Program-made: the position numbers and the translations under genes
Shown: piece after piece, positions 1-8,120 of the stretch
Numbering within the stretch: the first letter of the stretch is position 1
How the letters are laid out: each line of letters starts with the position of its first letter
The notes under the pieces: generated by a model
What the model was told of the DNA's origin: nothing
What the model saw: only the letters and a program-made list of their open reading frames with translations
Databases searched by the model: none
DNA from: a virus
Strand: one strand, 5' to 3'
IMG/VR virus record: IMGVR_UViG_3300017969_000006
Span: 1 to 64,000 of that record
Length of the DNA: 64,000 nt

Positions 1-322
1 GATAGACGCCAGCATCCAGCGTGGTGTCAATTTTTGACGAAACGCACTGGTTTGTGCTGTTGTGGTTGCCGTCATCATTGCCAGTTATCAATGTGCCGGA
101 CAAGTCATATAGCCACAAGTACGGATCAGACGTTAGTTCCTCACAGGAACTGTTGGAGTTACCGTAGATAACAACATCAGTGGCGTCCTGCTCGATCTCG
201 AAGTACCAGTCGGACTCCTCGGTGACCGTGTATGAGGACGCGTTCGCAGAGGCCGGTGTAAAGAAAACAAAAACCGCAGTAACCCAAAAGATCCACGAAC
301 CACGCCGATTCCGCCGGTTCAT
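1..322 (-). CDS. Secreted protein, C-terminus beyond the window
   Basis: The minus-strand frame starts at an ATG at 322 and is open to the left edge, so the C-terminus is missing. Residues 1-27 look like a signal peptide: a basic start (MNRRNRRGS), a hydrophobic stretch (WIFWVTAVFVFFTPA) and an AxA-type cleavage site in SANA. The exported part (about 80 residues seen) contains a LYDLSGTLITGNDDGN segment and two Cys, resembling the beta-sandwich of bacterial pre-peptidase C-terminal domains. That likeness is a pattern judgement only. It follows the small gene at 326-610 with a 3-base gap, so the two are probably co-transcribed. A signal peptide on a phage protein suggests export from the infected host cell. 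Confidence 0.6.
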   Translation of the reverse strand, partial: MNRRNRRGSWIFWVTAVFVFFTPASANASSYTVTEESDWYFEIEQDATDVVIYGNSNSSCEELTSDPYLWLYDLSGTLITGNDDGNHNSTNQCVSSKIDTTLDAGVY

Positions 323-325
323 GAA

Positions 326-610
326 CTAAATTCTGTTCGGTCCCTCGAGTTTTTCCACAACCAGTTCAAGCCGATCAGCACAGGCGATCAACTTGTTGTA
401 AATAGTATGCTCTGGAGAGGTTGGATCAATTCCCGGAAGGTCGGTTTCAGTGTCATGCCATAGCGCACCAATTAACGTCAGATCCTGAACTTCATCCGCG
501 TCGACACCCAAAGATGCGGCAAGTGAATATATAGTCAACTCCAAGTCTTTTCGGACAGCCTGCAATGCTTTCCGACGTTGCTCGATAGTTAATGTGCTTT
601 CAACTGGCAT
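326..610 (-). CDS. Small acidic protein of a paralogous family
   Basis: A 94-residue protein of unknown function. The ATG at 610 is preferred over an in-frame GTG at 619 because AAAGGG lies about 8 bases upstream of it. It has an N-terminal helix rich in Lys/Arg/Glu, then SLGVDADEVQDL, and a C-terminal helix ending LEGPNRI. The arrangement of helix, a hydrophobic-G-x-D motif and a C-terminal leucine helix matches small proteins at 4901-5191, 11781-12011, 12013-12225, 12243-12449 and 12681-13016. I infer one expanded phage family; similarity is weak and no function is known. It lies downstream of the adhesin gene 637-2217. Confidence 0.6.
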   Translation of the reverse strand: MPVESTLTIEQRRKALQAVRKDLELTIYSLAASLGVDADEVQDLTLIGALWHDTETDLPGIDPTSPEHTIYNKLIACADRLELVVEKLEGPNRI

Positions 611-636
611 TTGGATCACCCTTTCACTATTTTACA

Positions 637-2217
637 CTAGGAGTTCAACAGCACGTTGCTCGTATGAGCGACAAGGGTAATGTTTTGATCAATTGAGTCA
701 CAGATGGCCATGATCCCGCCAGTAGCGCCGACGCTTCCCTGATTGCCTGTTCCGCCAGTTCCTTTAAGCCCTCTTGCTCCCGCCGCACCAGCGTTTCCAC
801 GCGCACCAGCATTTCCACGTGTGCCAGCAGCACCGCCGGGTACAGCCGCAAATTGGATATCTGGGTTTCGGGTTCCGGGAGTGGTGCTGTAGACCGCATG
901 ACCCGGAGTGATGTTTGCAGGGTTTTCCACTGTATGAGTATTGCTCGGGTTGTGAGCCCCTGCCACATGATGATTGTGATTGGGGTTGTAGTTGTAATAC
1001 GTGTAATAGGAATAAATAGCACCGGGCGCATGCAACACGTAATGGTGATTGGACCGCTTCGCAGTGTAGTGAACATGCTGCTGAGGAACACCGGTTTCAT
1101 CAACGGCGTGACCGGTATTGTGATGGTAATTGCTTCGTTGATGGTGTGAATACGGTGGGTGACGATTTTCGACTGTAATCGTTTCAGCGACCTGCGCTCC
1201 ACCGTGTGCGTGGTGATGGTCTTGATTACCCGGAACCGTCACGTTGTGCTGCTGATAGTTCTGAACATCGGGGTTCGTGCCAACGTAGTTTGTGACAGGA
1301 GGGTTATGGTTGCCTTGGGCGTGGTGACCGGCATGACTGTTCCCAGCAGTTCCAGCGTTGCCAACGGTCCCAGCAGTTCCAGCAGTTCCAGCGTTGCCCG
1401 GATTTCCGTCAATCCCGTCAGCGCCTTTTTGTCCCAAATACCCGGTGCGGCCTTCACTCACAATTGAACCACTACCAACAATATGTTTAGCCACTACGAG
1501 AACAAGCCCGCCACCATCCCCACCTAAACCGGCAGCACCTGTAGCACCCGGATTCCCCGGGTTCCCCGGATTACCATCAGTGCCGGGGTTGCCGGGATTT
1601 CCCGGATTCCCTGGGTTACCGGGGTTCGATGAATATTCCGGAGAATTGCTATTGGCAGGGACGGTTCCACCCGCGTTACCAGCGCCACCCGCGCCACCTA
1701 GACCTGCTGTCCCACCGGCACCACCAGAGGTTCCTAATGTTCCAGCAACGTCGGTGCCCAAATTACCGTCATCAGCATTTTCGACACGGACAAAACCGTT
1801 TTGAGGATCAAACCTCCAGCCTGAACGAACAAAGTTCAAGTCCTTCATAAGTGACTGAGGAACCTGTGTTCCGCTTGAAGAAGAACCAAGAACAAAGGCT
1901 TTGGTGACGCCAAGTCCAACTGCCTCAATATCGTTGACGCGGCCAACAACAGTTCCGAGACTCACTGTCTCATCAATTGCTGATGTCATGCCAATTTTTC
2001 CACCAGTGTTGATAGTGAGAGTGTCTCGCACGAACACACGGAAACCGTTAGTGAAAAGCGTACAGTTTTGATTAATGGTCAAGTTCTCGTAATACATGTC
2101 TCGAGAAATGAGGTGCGAAGAAGTTGCCACCGTGTAGTTGCCGTCGCGACCGGAACCATAGATCGAGTCGTTACCCAAACGCTGTTCACGCTTGCGCGTC
2201 CGAATGACGCCAGCCAT
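637..2217 (-). CDS. Collagen-like, histidine-rich tail adhesin
   Basis: A 526-residue fibre or adhesin. Residues 15-75 (IYGSGRDGNYTV, DMYYENLTI, TNGFRVFVRDTL) are shared with the next gene, 2217-2921, and probably anchor both proteins. Glycine-rich runs at 160-185 and 230-240 recall the polyglycine sandwich of T-even gp38-type adhesins. Residues 198-224 are nine Gly-X-Y triplets, eight of them Asn-Pro-Gly, and more triplets follow at 265-293 and 460-510. Residues 295-460 are very rich in His, Asn, Tyr and Pro, including HHHAHGG and HHNTGH. The start overlaps the upstream stop as TAATG. The likely role is receptor binding at the tail tip. His clusters might bind metal, as in other phage fibre tips, but that is inference. 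Confidence 0.75.
   Translation of the reverse strand: MAGVIRTRKREQRLGNDSIYGSGRDGNYTVATSSHLISRDMYYENLTINQNCTLFTNGFRVFVRDTLTINTGGKIGMTSAIDETVSLGTVVGRVNDIEAVGLGVTKAFVLGSSSSGTQVPQSLMKDLNFVRSGWRFDPQNGFVRVENADDGNLGTDVAGTLGTSGGAGGTAGLGGAGGAGNAGGTVPANSNSPEYSSNPGNPGNPGNPGNPGTDGNPGNPGNPGATGAAGLGGDGGGLVLVVAKHIVGSGSIVSEGRTGYLGQKGADGIDGNPGNAGTAGTAGTVGNAGTAGNSHAGHHAQGNHNPPVTNYVGTNPDVQNYQQHNVTVPGNQDHHHAHGGAQVAETITVENRHPPYSHHQRSNYHHNTGHAVDETGVPQQHVHYTAKRSNHHYVLHAPGAIYSYYTYYNYNPNHNHHVAGAHNPSNTHTVENPANITPGHAVYSTTPGTRNPDIQFAAVPGGAAGTRGNAGARGNAGAAGARGLKGTGGTGNQGSVGATGGIMAICDSIDQNITLVAHTSNVLLNS
1546..1626 (-). repeat. Gly-Asn-Pro collagen-like triplet repeat
   Basis: Nine tandem 9-base units encode NPG x5, TDG, then NPG x3 within the adhesin (residues 198-224). 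Proline sits directly before glycine in each NPG unit, which is the X-Pro-Gly context recognised by collagen-type prolyl 4-hydroxylases. Several putative 2-oxoglutarate oxygenases are encoded in the following 20 kb. Confidence 0.9.
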
Positions 2218-2921
2218 TAGTCAACCTCTAAATAGATAGTAGTGCCGTCACTTCCAGAGCCCTGTCCTCCAGCATTCAAAATAGGGTTGGCGTACGGGTA
2301 GGCGTTGTTAATCGGTGAAGGAGTTGAGACAAGAATCACCACCCCGCCGCCAGCATCCGCTCCTCCCGTCGCCACGATTTGTGAACCATTACCGGCATCC
2401 GCAATGATGTAGCGAGCAGCAACAATAACCACTCCGCCACCCTCACCAGTTCCCCCTGCTCCACCTTGTAGGTAGAGGGGACCGTTGGTTGCTGCGGTGA
2501 CTTGATAGCCGAGAACAGCCTGAGATGCGTAGTGTGTATAGTAAACAGATCCGCCGTCCGCTGTAGTGATCTGAGTGGCGGTAGCGCTGGCACCGTTGCC
2601 ACCAAGACTATTTGTTGTTCCGGTTCCCGCTGCGCCGCCACCAAGAAGCGTTCCTGACCCGTCAAATCCACCGGGTAAACCAATGATCGCATTGTCATGC
2701 AGGGTCAAATTATTCTTAACAAACAAGCGGTAACCATTTGTATTCAGAACAGAGTTTGCGCCGACCTCAAGGTCGTAGTAAAACATGTCGCTCTGGAGGG
2801 TATGAGTAGTGGAAGCGTTAACGGTGTAACTTCCATCAACGCCGCTACCATAAATCTCGTCAGCGGAATCTAAGAATTCTTCCAGCGGACTGGGTGCGTT
2901 CAGTCGTACGATGCCGCCCAT
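2217..2921 (-). CDS. Glycine-rich tail adhesin or fibre tip
   Basis: A 234-residue protein whose residues 20-80 (DEIYGSGVDGSYTV, DMFYYDLEVGANSVLNTNGY, FVKNNLTL) match the N-terminal region of the adhesin at 637-2217, so the two are paralogues. The rest alternates Gly/Ser-rich loops (LLGGGAAGTGTTNSLGGNGA, LQGGAGGTGEGGG) with short beta strands (VVIVAARYI), the pattern of polyglycine-sandwich adhesins. It lacks the collagen triplets and His-rich block of its neighbour. It overlaps that neighbour by one base and lies 5 bases after the 128-residue gene upstream. It probably works at the distal end of the tail. Confidence 0.65.
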   Translation of the reverse strand: MGGIVRLNAPSPLEEFLDSADEIYGSGVDGSYTVNASTTHTLQSDMFYYDLEVGANSVLNTNGYRLFVKNNLTLHDNAIIGLPGGFDGSGTLLGGGAAGTGTTNSLGGNGASATATQITTADGGSVYYTHYASQAVLGYQVTAATNGPLYLQGGAGGTGEGGGVVIVAARYIIADAGNGSQIVATGGADAGGGVVILVSTPSPINNAYPYANPILNAGGQGSGSDGTTIYLEVD

Positions 2922-2926
2922 CGGTA

Positions 2927-3313
2927 TTACACCTCTTGGACTGCTGAGATTGTCACATTCAGGCTTGTTCCGTCACTTGCTCTCATGTAGATCGAGTCGC
3001 CCGCATTCACACTTTGTGCAACATATTCAATAACCAAAGACATGTTGATAAAAGTTGTCTCGTTTGCGTCAATCGTAAAGTTGTTGAACACCATGTGAGT
3101 ATCATTGACGCTTCCCAGAGCGGTAGCGGCAGGCTTAATCCACATAGTGTAAGTCTTCGCGGAAGCAGCGGTGTTGGTAACAATAATCTGCTTAATAATG
3201 TCAGTTGCGTTGGTGGGCACCGTGTATAGGGCGTTCGCGGGCAGGGTTGAAGAACTTGCAGATGTTGGGACCCGGACAGGCCCCACGATGCGTTTCTGAT
3301 AAAAGGCTGTCAT
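2927..3313 (-). CDS. Putative virion beta-sandwich protein
   Basis: A 128-residue protein with no signal peptide. After a short basic start it reads as a single beta-rich domain with strands such as ALYTVP, KQIIVTNT, KTYTMWIKP, ETTFINMSLVI and LNVTISAVQEV. It is Thr/Ala/Asn rich, typical of phage decoration or fibre-associated proteins. Small proteins of this composition are common beside tail fibres in large marine phages. It is transcribed just ahead of the two adhesin genes (5-base gap), so a structural or fibre-assembly role is the best guess. The exact function is unknown. Confidence 0.5.
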   Translation of the reverse strand: MTAFYQKRIVGPVRVPTSASSSTLPANALYTVPTNATDIIKQIIVTNTAASAKTYTMWIKPAATALGSVNDTHMVFNNFTIDANETTFINMSLVIEYVAQSVNAGDSIYMRASDGTSLNVTISAVQEV

Positions 3314-3345
3314 TATCTTGAACCTCGCGAGTGTCGTCAGTTACC

Positions 3346-4185
3346 TTACATCTTACCAGTAATACGTGACTTGAAGCGGCGAATAATGCCAGTTCTGGGC
3401 GCTTTCACATCACTCGAGGAGTAGGGGCACTTTTTGTCTTCAAGTCTTTGGCGGCGCCGATATCGACGCTTGATCGACATTGGCTCAAATGCCATTCCCC
3501 AAGGATGATTGCCTGTGAAGCGATGCATCGTCTCATCGCCCCATAAAACTTCTTGTTTAACGAACCTAGGAAACGTAATCATTGTACCAATTGGCGTCCC
3601 AGCAGGAAGTGTAAAGTCTTCATCTGTAAAAATATTGATAACCCAGTTCATGTGATGGTAAAAATCTGTGTGAACAACCCCGGGAATCAATGTAAATCTT
3701 CTGTCTTCATCCCATGTACACGGAAAAAGCATTGAAGACCACCCGGGAGCAGTCATAACTTCCCATGGATTTACCAATTTCACAAAACTCGCCTCAGGGA
3801 GAGCCCTCTGGTCAGTAATTTTATGAGGACCGACGTCCTCGTAGCGGAATCCTTCAATCTTGAGATATCCGTTTTCGGTACTTTCCCAACGTGATTCCCA
3901 AGTTTTTCCATCAGGAGATTTTCTAAATTTAAGATCAGTGGGAAGAACCCATGTCACACCAGACGTCAGAAAATCCTGCGTACCTTGACAACGCTTCAAC
4001 CCTCTTTTTTCAGGATCGAGTTCCCTAAACCATTCAGGGAAACCTAAAGAGTTATCGACAGGCATTACTCCCGGAGTATAAAGACGGTTATCGCTAGGAA
4101 CCAGCAAAATTTGTCCGGGTTCAGGAACCGGAATATCAGTAAATGCCCGAACGGGGGGCAAAAGTTTCACAGAACTATGTGGCAT
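3346..4185 (-). CDS. DUF6065-like protein
   Basis: A 279-residue protein. Residues about 140-215 (APGWSSMLFP, LIPGVVHTDFY, HHMNWVINIFT, FTLPAGTPIGTMITF) resemble the core of DUF6065 proteins, also seen more clearly at 19086-19814: a large-solvent loop, GVV-x-TD, MNW and a P-A-G-x-P turn. The C-terminus is strongly basic (IKRRYRRRQRL, IIRRFKSRITGK) and holds one Cys in KKCPYSSS. DUF6065 has no established reaction; the fold looks like a small beta barrel. It closes the left end of the oxygenase block, suggesting it takes part in the same process. Homology at this distance is uncertain. Confidence 0.5.
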   Translation of the reverse strand: MPHSSVKLLPPVRAFTDIPVPEPGQILLVPSDNRLYTPGVMPVDNSLGFPEWFRELDPEKRGLKRCQGTQDFLTSGVTWVLPTDLKFRKSPDGKTWESRWESTENGYLKIEGFRYEDVGPHKITDQRALPEASFVKLVNPWEVMTAPGWSSMLFPCTWDEDRRFTLIPGVVHTDFYHHMNWVINIFTDEDFTLPAGTPIGTMITFPRFVKQEVLWGDETMHRFTGNHPWGMAFEPMSIKRRYRRRQRLEDKKCPYSSSDVKAPRTGIIRRFKSRITGKM

Positions 4186-4206
4186 GGGTGAAGATTACTA
4201 CAGCGA

Positions 4207-4908
4207 CTACGCCTTAGTGATCACATAAACCCCGAAGAGAAGTGGGATCGGGTAAATGTGGACATCGTCCAACAACTGCCATCGACGAAATGCCGAGTGA
4301 TACTGGTGGGCCGACCGGTATCGATACAAATTCCCCGAATTTGAGAAATTCGTGACAACGATGGATGCGCCGGAAGGCATCGAGTTGTACAACCTGTCGA
4401 CAATCTCAAAATTGTGAGAAATATATGACGCGTTTACCAACGCCATCTCGAAGCCAACAGGCAAATTGCCGTCATCTACCTGCTGCATCATAACAACATT
4501 GAAATCGAAATCTTCTGGAATCAACCCGTGCCGTTGGGCATAGTCCAAATGAATTGAGTTCCCCACCCAAACGTTCTGTGCGGGAAATTGGTGAATCATG
4601 GGTAGGAGTTCTGGCGCCAAAACAAGCAGGTCGGCTGGCTTTGCTACACGGACATAGGATTCCACGATCGTTTTGAGAGAATTTAAACTGACCTTGTAGC
4701 GCAGGGAGTTGGCTGCACCCATGTCGTACATAACGATTTCATCAACGAAGGACACCCGAGCACGGGAACGATCCATTCCATGCGCACTTTCCTCGGCCAG
4801 AACGGACTCGCAAAAAGTCTTGTAATCGTCGGAGGATAGATTGGCGTGCTCCGTTACAGCCATTTCCTCTGCGTAACTGACAGTCTGGATTGGGTCGGGA
4901 TCAGGCAT
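4207..4908 (-). CDS. Methyltransferase-like Rossmann protein
   Basis: A 233-residue protein with the order of a class I methyltransferase-like fold: a helix, YDMGAANSLRY, strand LLVLAPEL, NVWVGNSIHLDYA, then strand FEMALVNASYISHNFEIVDRL, SMPSGASIVVTNFS and a C-terminal strand pair. The glycine-rich SAM loop (GxGxG) is not recognisable, so catalysis is doubtful. Its 5' end overlaps the 96-residue gene 4901-5191 by 8 bases. The same pair, small protein plus Rossmann protein, recurs on the plus strand at 12681-13785, which suggests a duplicated two-gene module. Substrate unknown. Confidence 0.45.
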   Translation of the reverse strand: MPDPDPIQTVSYAEEMAVTEHANLSSDDYKTFCESVLAEESAHGMDRSRARVSFVDEIVMYDMGAANSLRYKVSLNSLKTIVESYVRVAKPADLLVLAPELLPMIHQFPAQNVWVGNSIHLDYAQRHGLIPEDFDFNVVMMQQVDDGNLPVGFEMALVNASYISHNFEIVDRLYNSMPSGASIVVTNFSNSGNLYRYRSAHQYHSAFRRWQLLDDVHIYPIPLLFGVYVITKA

Positions 4909-5191
4909 CTTCTTGAGACCTTGCTAGATACAAGTCGCGGAAATGGGTAAACCGTTTTGCATCGAAAGAACAACGATAGTTCTGCCGTCGGATAATCCGC
5001 TCCGCTTCCGACATATCCTCAACAACGGTTCCATCCGCCACTTCGTTTGGATATGCAACATTGATCAGACTGTACAATTCGTCGAGCGTAATAGTCTCGA
5101 CTTGCTCTTCGTCACCACCGACCAATGAGATAAGGCGAGCGAGATTGGTGAGGACGTAGTTGTAGTCCTCTTCCGAATTGAAATTACTCAT
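4901..5191 (-). CDS. Small protein paired with methyltransferase-like gene
   Basis: A 96-residue protein. Residues 10-50 (NLARLISLVGGDEEQVETI, LDELYSLINVAYP) resemble residues 20-60 of the protein at 12681-13016 (LATVMYIAGLDPEQTLNTV, IDEIIDAIESTF). Both end in a Arg/His-rich helix (FTHFRDLYLARSQ here). Both precede a methyltransferase-like gene, so they are probably paralogues of one partner protein. Start ATG at 5191 overlaps the stop of the 50-residue gene upstream. Function unknown; an accessory or adaptor subunit is plausible. Confidence 0.6.
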   Translation of the reverse strand: MSNFNSEEDYNYVLTNLARLISLVGGDEEQVETITLDELYSLINVAYPNEVADGTVVEDMSEAERIIRRQNYRCSFDAKRFTHFRDLYLARSQEDA

Positions 5192-5340
5192 TGAAAACCT
5201 TCCTGATCTTCGATTTCAACGACGCTCATGGTCCACATCCAGCAGGTCAAAACGACAGATTCCTCTCCACGAGACTCGACAAAACGGTCCGTGTCAACGT
5301 CATACAGATCTGGAATATATGGCAACTGGATTTCAGGCAT
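5188..5340 (-). CDS. 50-residue hypothetical protein
   Basis: A short ORF (MPEIQLPYIPDLYDVDTDR at the start, EIEDQEGFQ at the end) with an AGGGAG ribosome-binding site about 7 bases before ATG 5340. Its stop overlaps the ATG of the next gene (AATGAGT). The tight packing and good ribosome-binding site support it as a real gene. It is acidic, with one Cys and two Trp in CWMWTM. No family is recognised. Confidence 0.6.
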   Translation of the reverse strand: MPEIQLPYIPDLYDVDTDRFVESRGEESVVLTCWMWTMSVVEIEDQEGFQ

Positions 5341-5370
5341 GGCAAACTCCCTGCCCTATAGATTACACCA

Positions 5371-6084
5371 TTATTCTTCGTTATCTAAAGACGGATCGTG
5401 GCTGCTCTCGTCAACATCAGTCATCTGGTCGAACGGCACAATTTCTTGACGGACGCATGTCATGAAGGTACTGATCATCCATTTATCTTCACTTATCGGG
5501 GTTGAACCAGAATGCGGGTGCGTCCAATTCGTTGGAAATAGAACGATGCGTCCTGCCCGGGCAGAAACTTTACAGTTGTGGGCGGGAAATGCTGTTTCGC
5601 CACCAACAGCAACATCGTTAAGGTAAATAACGGCACCCAAAACACGTGTGCCGACAGCGTTACCACCTTCCCATGGTGTTCCATCAACATGGGTTCTGTA
5701 GTAACCGACTGCTTTCCTGTATTTCTGAAGACGAAAGCCGGTGTCTTGAATGCCGGGCCATGCCCACAGGTCGCTGAACTCATTAATGTATTTCCCTACA
5801 GCCGCAGCCAAGGATTCTCGGATTATCTCTTCGCAATACCCGAAGATGACTGGATCTACACCGGAGTTCGAAACTGCTTGAACGCTGAGGTTGCAATCCA
5901 TTGAACTTTTCACTCGTGGATCCACCCCTCCAATCGTGGGACCCGGGGTGAAGAGCATCTCGTAGTAGGCCTTGCACTCGTCAATCAATTGAGTGCCGAG
6001 CGACTTTGGGAACATGTTGTCAGCAATCATGATTTGGGTGTCTTTATTATCTTTTGCCCAATTAAATGTTGGAAGTTTGGACAT
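5371..6084 (-). CDS. Prolyl-4-hydroxylase-type 2OG-Fe(II) oxygenase
   Basis: A 237-residue putative dioxygenase that would couple 2-oxoglutarate decarboxylation to hydroxylation of a peptide or small substrate. The double-stranded beta-helix runs from about residue 115 to 212. Iron ligands fit H132 and D134 in YYRTHVDG and H189 in FPTNWTHPHSG; K201 in EDKWMISTF would bind 2-oxoglutarate. VIYLNDVAVGGETAFP is the characteristic P4H-superfamily strand pair. Length is typical of phage P4H-like proteins. It overlaps the halogenase-like gene 6062-7546 by 23 bases, so the two are probably translated together. The substrate is unknown; X-Pro-Gly repeats in the adhesin at 637-2217 are one candidate. 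Confidence 0.85.
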   Translation of the reverse strand: MSKLPTFNWAKDNKDTQIMIADNMFPKSLGTQLIDECKAYYEMLFTPGPTIGGVDPRVKSSMDCNLSVQAVSNSGVDPVIFGYCEEIIRESLAAAVGKYINEFSDLWAWPGIQDTGFRLQKYRKAVGYYRTHVDGTPWEGGNAVGTRVLGAVIYLNDVAVGGETAFPAHNCKVSARAGRIVLFPTNWTHPHSGSTPISEDKWMISTFMTCVRQEIVPFDQMTDVDESSHDPSLDNEE

Positions 6085-7546
6085 TTCCGATACCTCTCAT
6101 GAGTGCATCCCTGTGCGGGATCAATGTTGTGTTGCTGTTTTCAGCCTTGATACTAGCCAGTACCTCTTGTGCTCGCACAACTAGGTTTCTTGCTTGCAGG
6201 CTTCGCTGAGCACTATCGCTTTTAATCAAACCCTGCCCTTGTGCCACGAATAGGAAATGATTTGCTGAAAATAGTTCGCAACCGTTGGTTGGGATGTCGA
6301 CCTGTTCGAGGGGTCGATTTTTAACAATATCCAGAATGTATGTAAGAAAATCTGGTTTTTTTCTCAATTTCTGATCTCGCCAAAGGTCGGTATCATCACG
6401 GTCCGATACGTAATGTAAACAAATCATCGTTAGTAGATTCTCTACCATCCGATCGTATTTTTTGTTGTACGAATCTCGTGCCCATTGACGATCATTGGTG
6501 TAGTGCGGCAAGTATGAAGTAAGAAGGAAACCTTGGAGTACCGATGCGCTGATCGATGTTGCTTCGAGTGGTTCTACAAAGTTTGACGAAAGGCCAATTG
6601 CTACACAGTTGGCAACCCATGGTCTTTCTACTGTTCCGGGTGAAAAATCAATAAATCGCGGATCGTCGATAATTCTGTCAAGGCGTTGCTCGAATTGTTT
6701 GTGGACTTGTTCTTGTGTAGCATACTCCGATCCGTAAACATAACCATTCCCGATACGCGACTGTGTAGGTATTTCCCAACGCCAACCAGCAGGCATTGCC
6801 TCAGCAATCGTGTAGCCACGTAAATCTTTTTCGTTTTCATGCTGGCTTTGAAAAACCATCGCAGAATCACAAGGGAGATAATCCGAAAACGAAACCCACT
6901 TTTGATTTTCAAGCGCGCTAATTATTTTCCGCTTGAATCCAGAGCAGTCAATAACGAAGTCAGTTTCATAAGAACGCTTGGAACCCAAAAGGCTGGTGAT
7001 TTCCCCAGATTCAGATATGTTCACATTGATGATTTCATCATCAGAAAACGAAACACCTATTGATTCGCAAACTCTACGGAGAAAAGAATTCAATTTGTGT
7101 GTGTCGAAATGTAGTTGGTTAGATTGCGCAAGCAACTGCTCAAGATCGTCATTGTCTGCGACATAGCCATCAGGTAAACCGGGATGTGTAAATGCTGGAG
7201 TTAACTGCTTTCCTTGAGCAATTACAGAACTAAACAGGGAATACGCTGTGAAGTGTTCCGTCTGCCCTCCAGCAATACTGTGAAAATAATCAGGGACAGC
7301 CGTTGTCCAGTCAAGAAACCTGATACCAAACTTAAATGTTGCGTCAGTCTCTCTGATCACATCAGAGCGCTGTATGCCAACGAGAGTTTCAAACATTCTC
7401 CAATGTTCGGTACTTCCTTCACCAACCCCAATAATTCCTATCGTGTCAGATGAAATAACCTCAACGTCATATAGCGGGAAGCAGGACTTCAGTAGAGCAG
7501 CGGAGATCATTCCGGCTGTGCCTGATCCAACTACATGTACTTTCAT
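6062..7546 (-). CDS. Tryptophan-halogenase-like flavoprotein
   Basis: A 494-residue protein of the FAD-dependent tryptophan halogenase family. The FAD-binding GSGTAG lies at residues 8-13, a Gly-rich VGEGST at 41-46, the conserved lysine at K72 in ATFKFGIRFLDW (position of the catalytic Lys in PrnA-type enzymes), the halogenase signature WRWEIP at 255-260, and NFVEPLEATSI at 322-332. Retention of Lys and WxWxIP suggests a functional oxidant-forming site. These enzymes need reduced flavin from a separate reductase; none was recognised in the window. Chlorination or bromination of a Trp or other aromatic is possible. Such genes also occur in marine cyanophages beside oxygenases. Confidence 0.85.
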   Translation of the reverse strand: MKVHVVGSGTAGMISAALLKSCFPLYDVEVISSDTIGIIGVGEGSTEHWRMFETLVGIQRSDVIRETDATFKFGIRFLDWTTAVPDYFHSIAGGQTEHFTAYSLFSSVIAQGKQLTPAFTHPGLPDGYVADNDDLEQLLAQSNQLHFDTHKLNSFLRRVCESIGVSFSDDEIINVNISESGEITSLLGSKRSYETDFVIDCSGFKRKIISALENQKWVSFSDYLPCDSAMVFQSQHENEKDLRGYTIAEAMPAGWRWEIPTQSRIGNGYVYGSEYATQEQVHKQFEQRLDRIIDDPRFIDFSPGTVERPWVANCVAIGLSSNFVEPLEATSISASVLQGFLLTSYLPHYTNDRQWARDSYNKKYDRMVENLLTMICLHYVSDRDDTDLWRDQKLRKKPDFLTYILDIVKNRPLEQVDIPTNGCELFSANHFLFVAQGQGLIKSDSAQRSLQARNLVVRAQEVLASIKAENSNTTLIPHRDALMRGIGNVQTSNI

Positions 7547-7549
7547 GGT

Positions 7550-8119
7550 TTAACCAAAAAAACCCTGCAAGACGAAACAGTGAGGAGATTCGAAGGAAAA
7601 AAGTTGCTCAAACGGGAATCCGGTAGGACCAACAAGAACATCTCCAATGTCCAAAACGAAGTCCCTCTCAAGCAAAGGAAATGAGACTTTTGCCGATGAA
7701 GACAACGGTGCAAGGATCGAAAAAGGAAAACGTGGATCACCAGAAACTGGGCCTGAAGCAGGGGACCACTCCGCATTTTTCTCAAACAACATTATAGAAT
7801 ATAGGCTCTTTTCGACGTTGGGGTGGTCATAACGCATTCCATAATCGCGAACACACTCAGAGACAAGTTCGTCAACAACAGAAAAAACTTCCTTGATGGG
7901 ATTCAGTCTTTTGTTATCGCGGCTTTGTCCCACCGGATTCAAGTCGATCAAACTTGAAGCAATTATTTCGTTACTCCCGGGATTGATCTTTCTTGGCTCG
8001 AGATATGACCAATCGCGTTTAACTTCTGCATCTACCAAAGAAAAGAAGTCACCGACAGAAATTCTATTACGGAAAATTGAAGTGAAATTGTATTCTTCCG
8101 GAACAAATGCGTGACTCAT
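7550..8119 (-). CDS. Degenerate oxygenase-like protein
   Basis: A 189-residue protein, the same length as the active-looking oxygenase just upstream (8121-8690). Its C-terminal half has jelly-roll-like strands (KSLYSIMLFEKN, FSILAPLSSS, DFVLDIGDVLVGPTG, PHCFVLQGFF). At the place of the HxD motif it reads EWSPASG, and no distal His-Arg pair is evident, so the iron site is missing. I infer an inactive paralogue or partner subunit of a 2-oxoglutarate oxygenase. A different cupin-like fold is possible. Gaps of 1-3 bases on both sides place it firmly in the operon. Confidence 0.5.
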   Translation of the reverse strand: MSHAFVPEEYNFTSIFRNRISVGDFFSLVDAEVKRDWSYLEPRKINPGSNEIIASSLIDLNPVGQSRDNKRLNPIKEVFSVVDELVSECVRDYGMRYDHPNVEKSLYSIMLFEKNAEWSPASGPVSGDPRFPFSILAPLSSSAKVSFPLLERDFVLDIGDVLVGPTGFPFEQLFSFESPHCFVLQGFFG

Positions 8120-8120
8120 A

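Noticed and set aside
1358-1804. Plus-strand Pro-rich open frame
   Set aside because: It is the complement of the Gly-rich and collagen-like codons in the minus-strand adhesin and has no ribosome-binding site.
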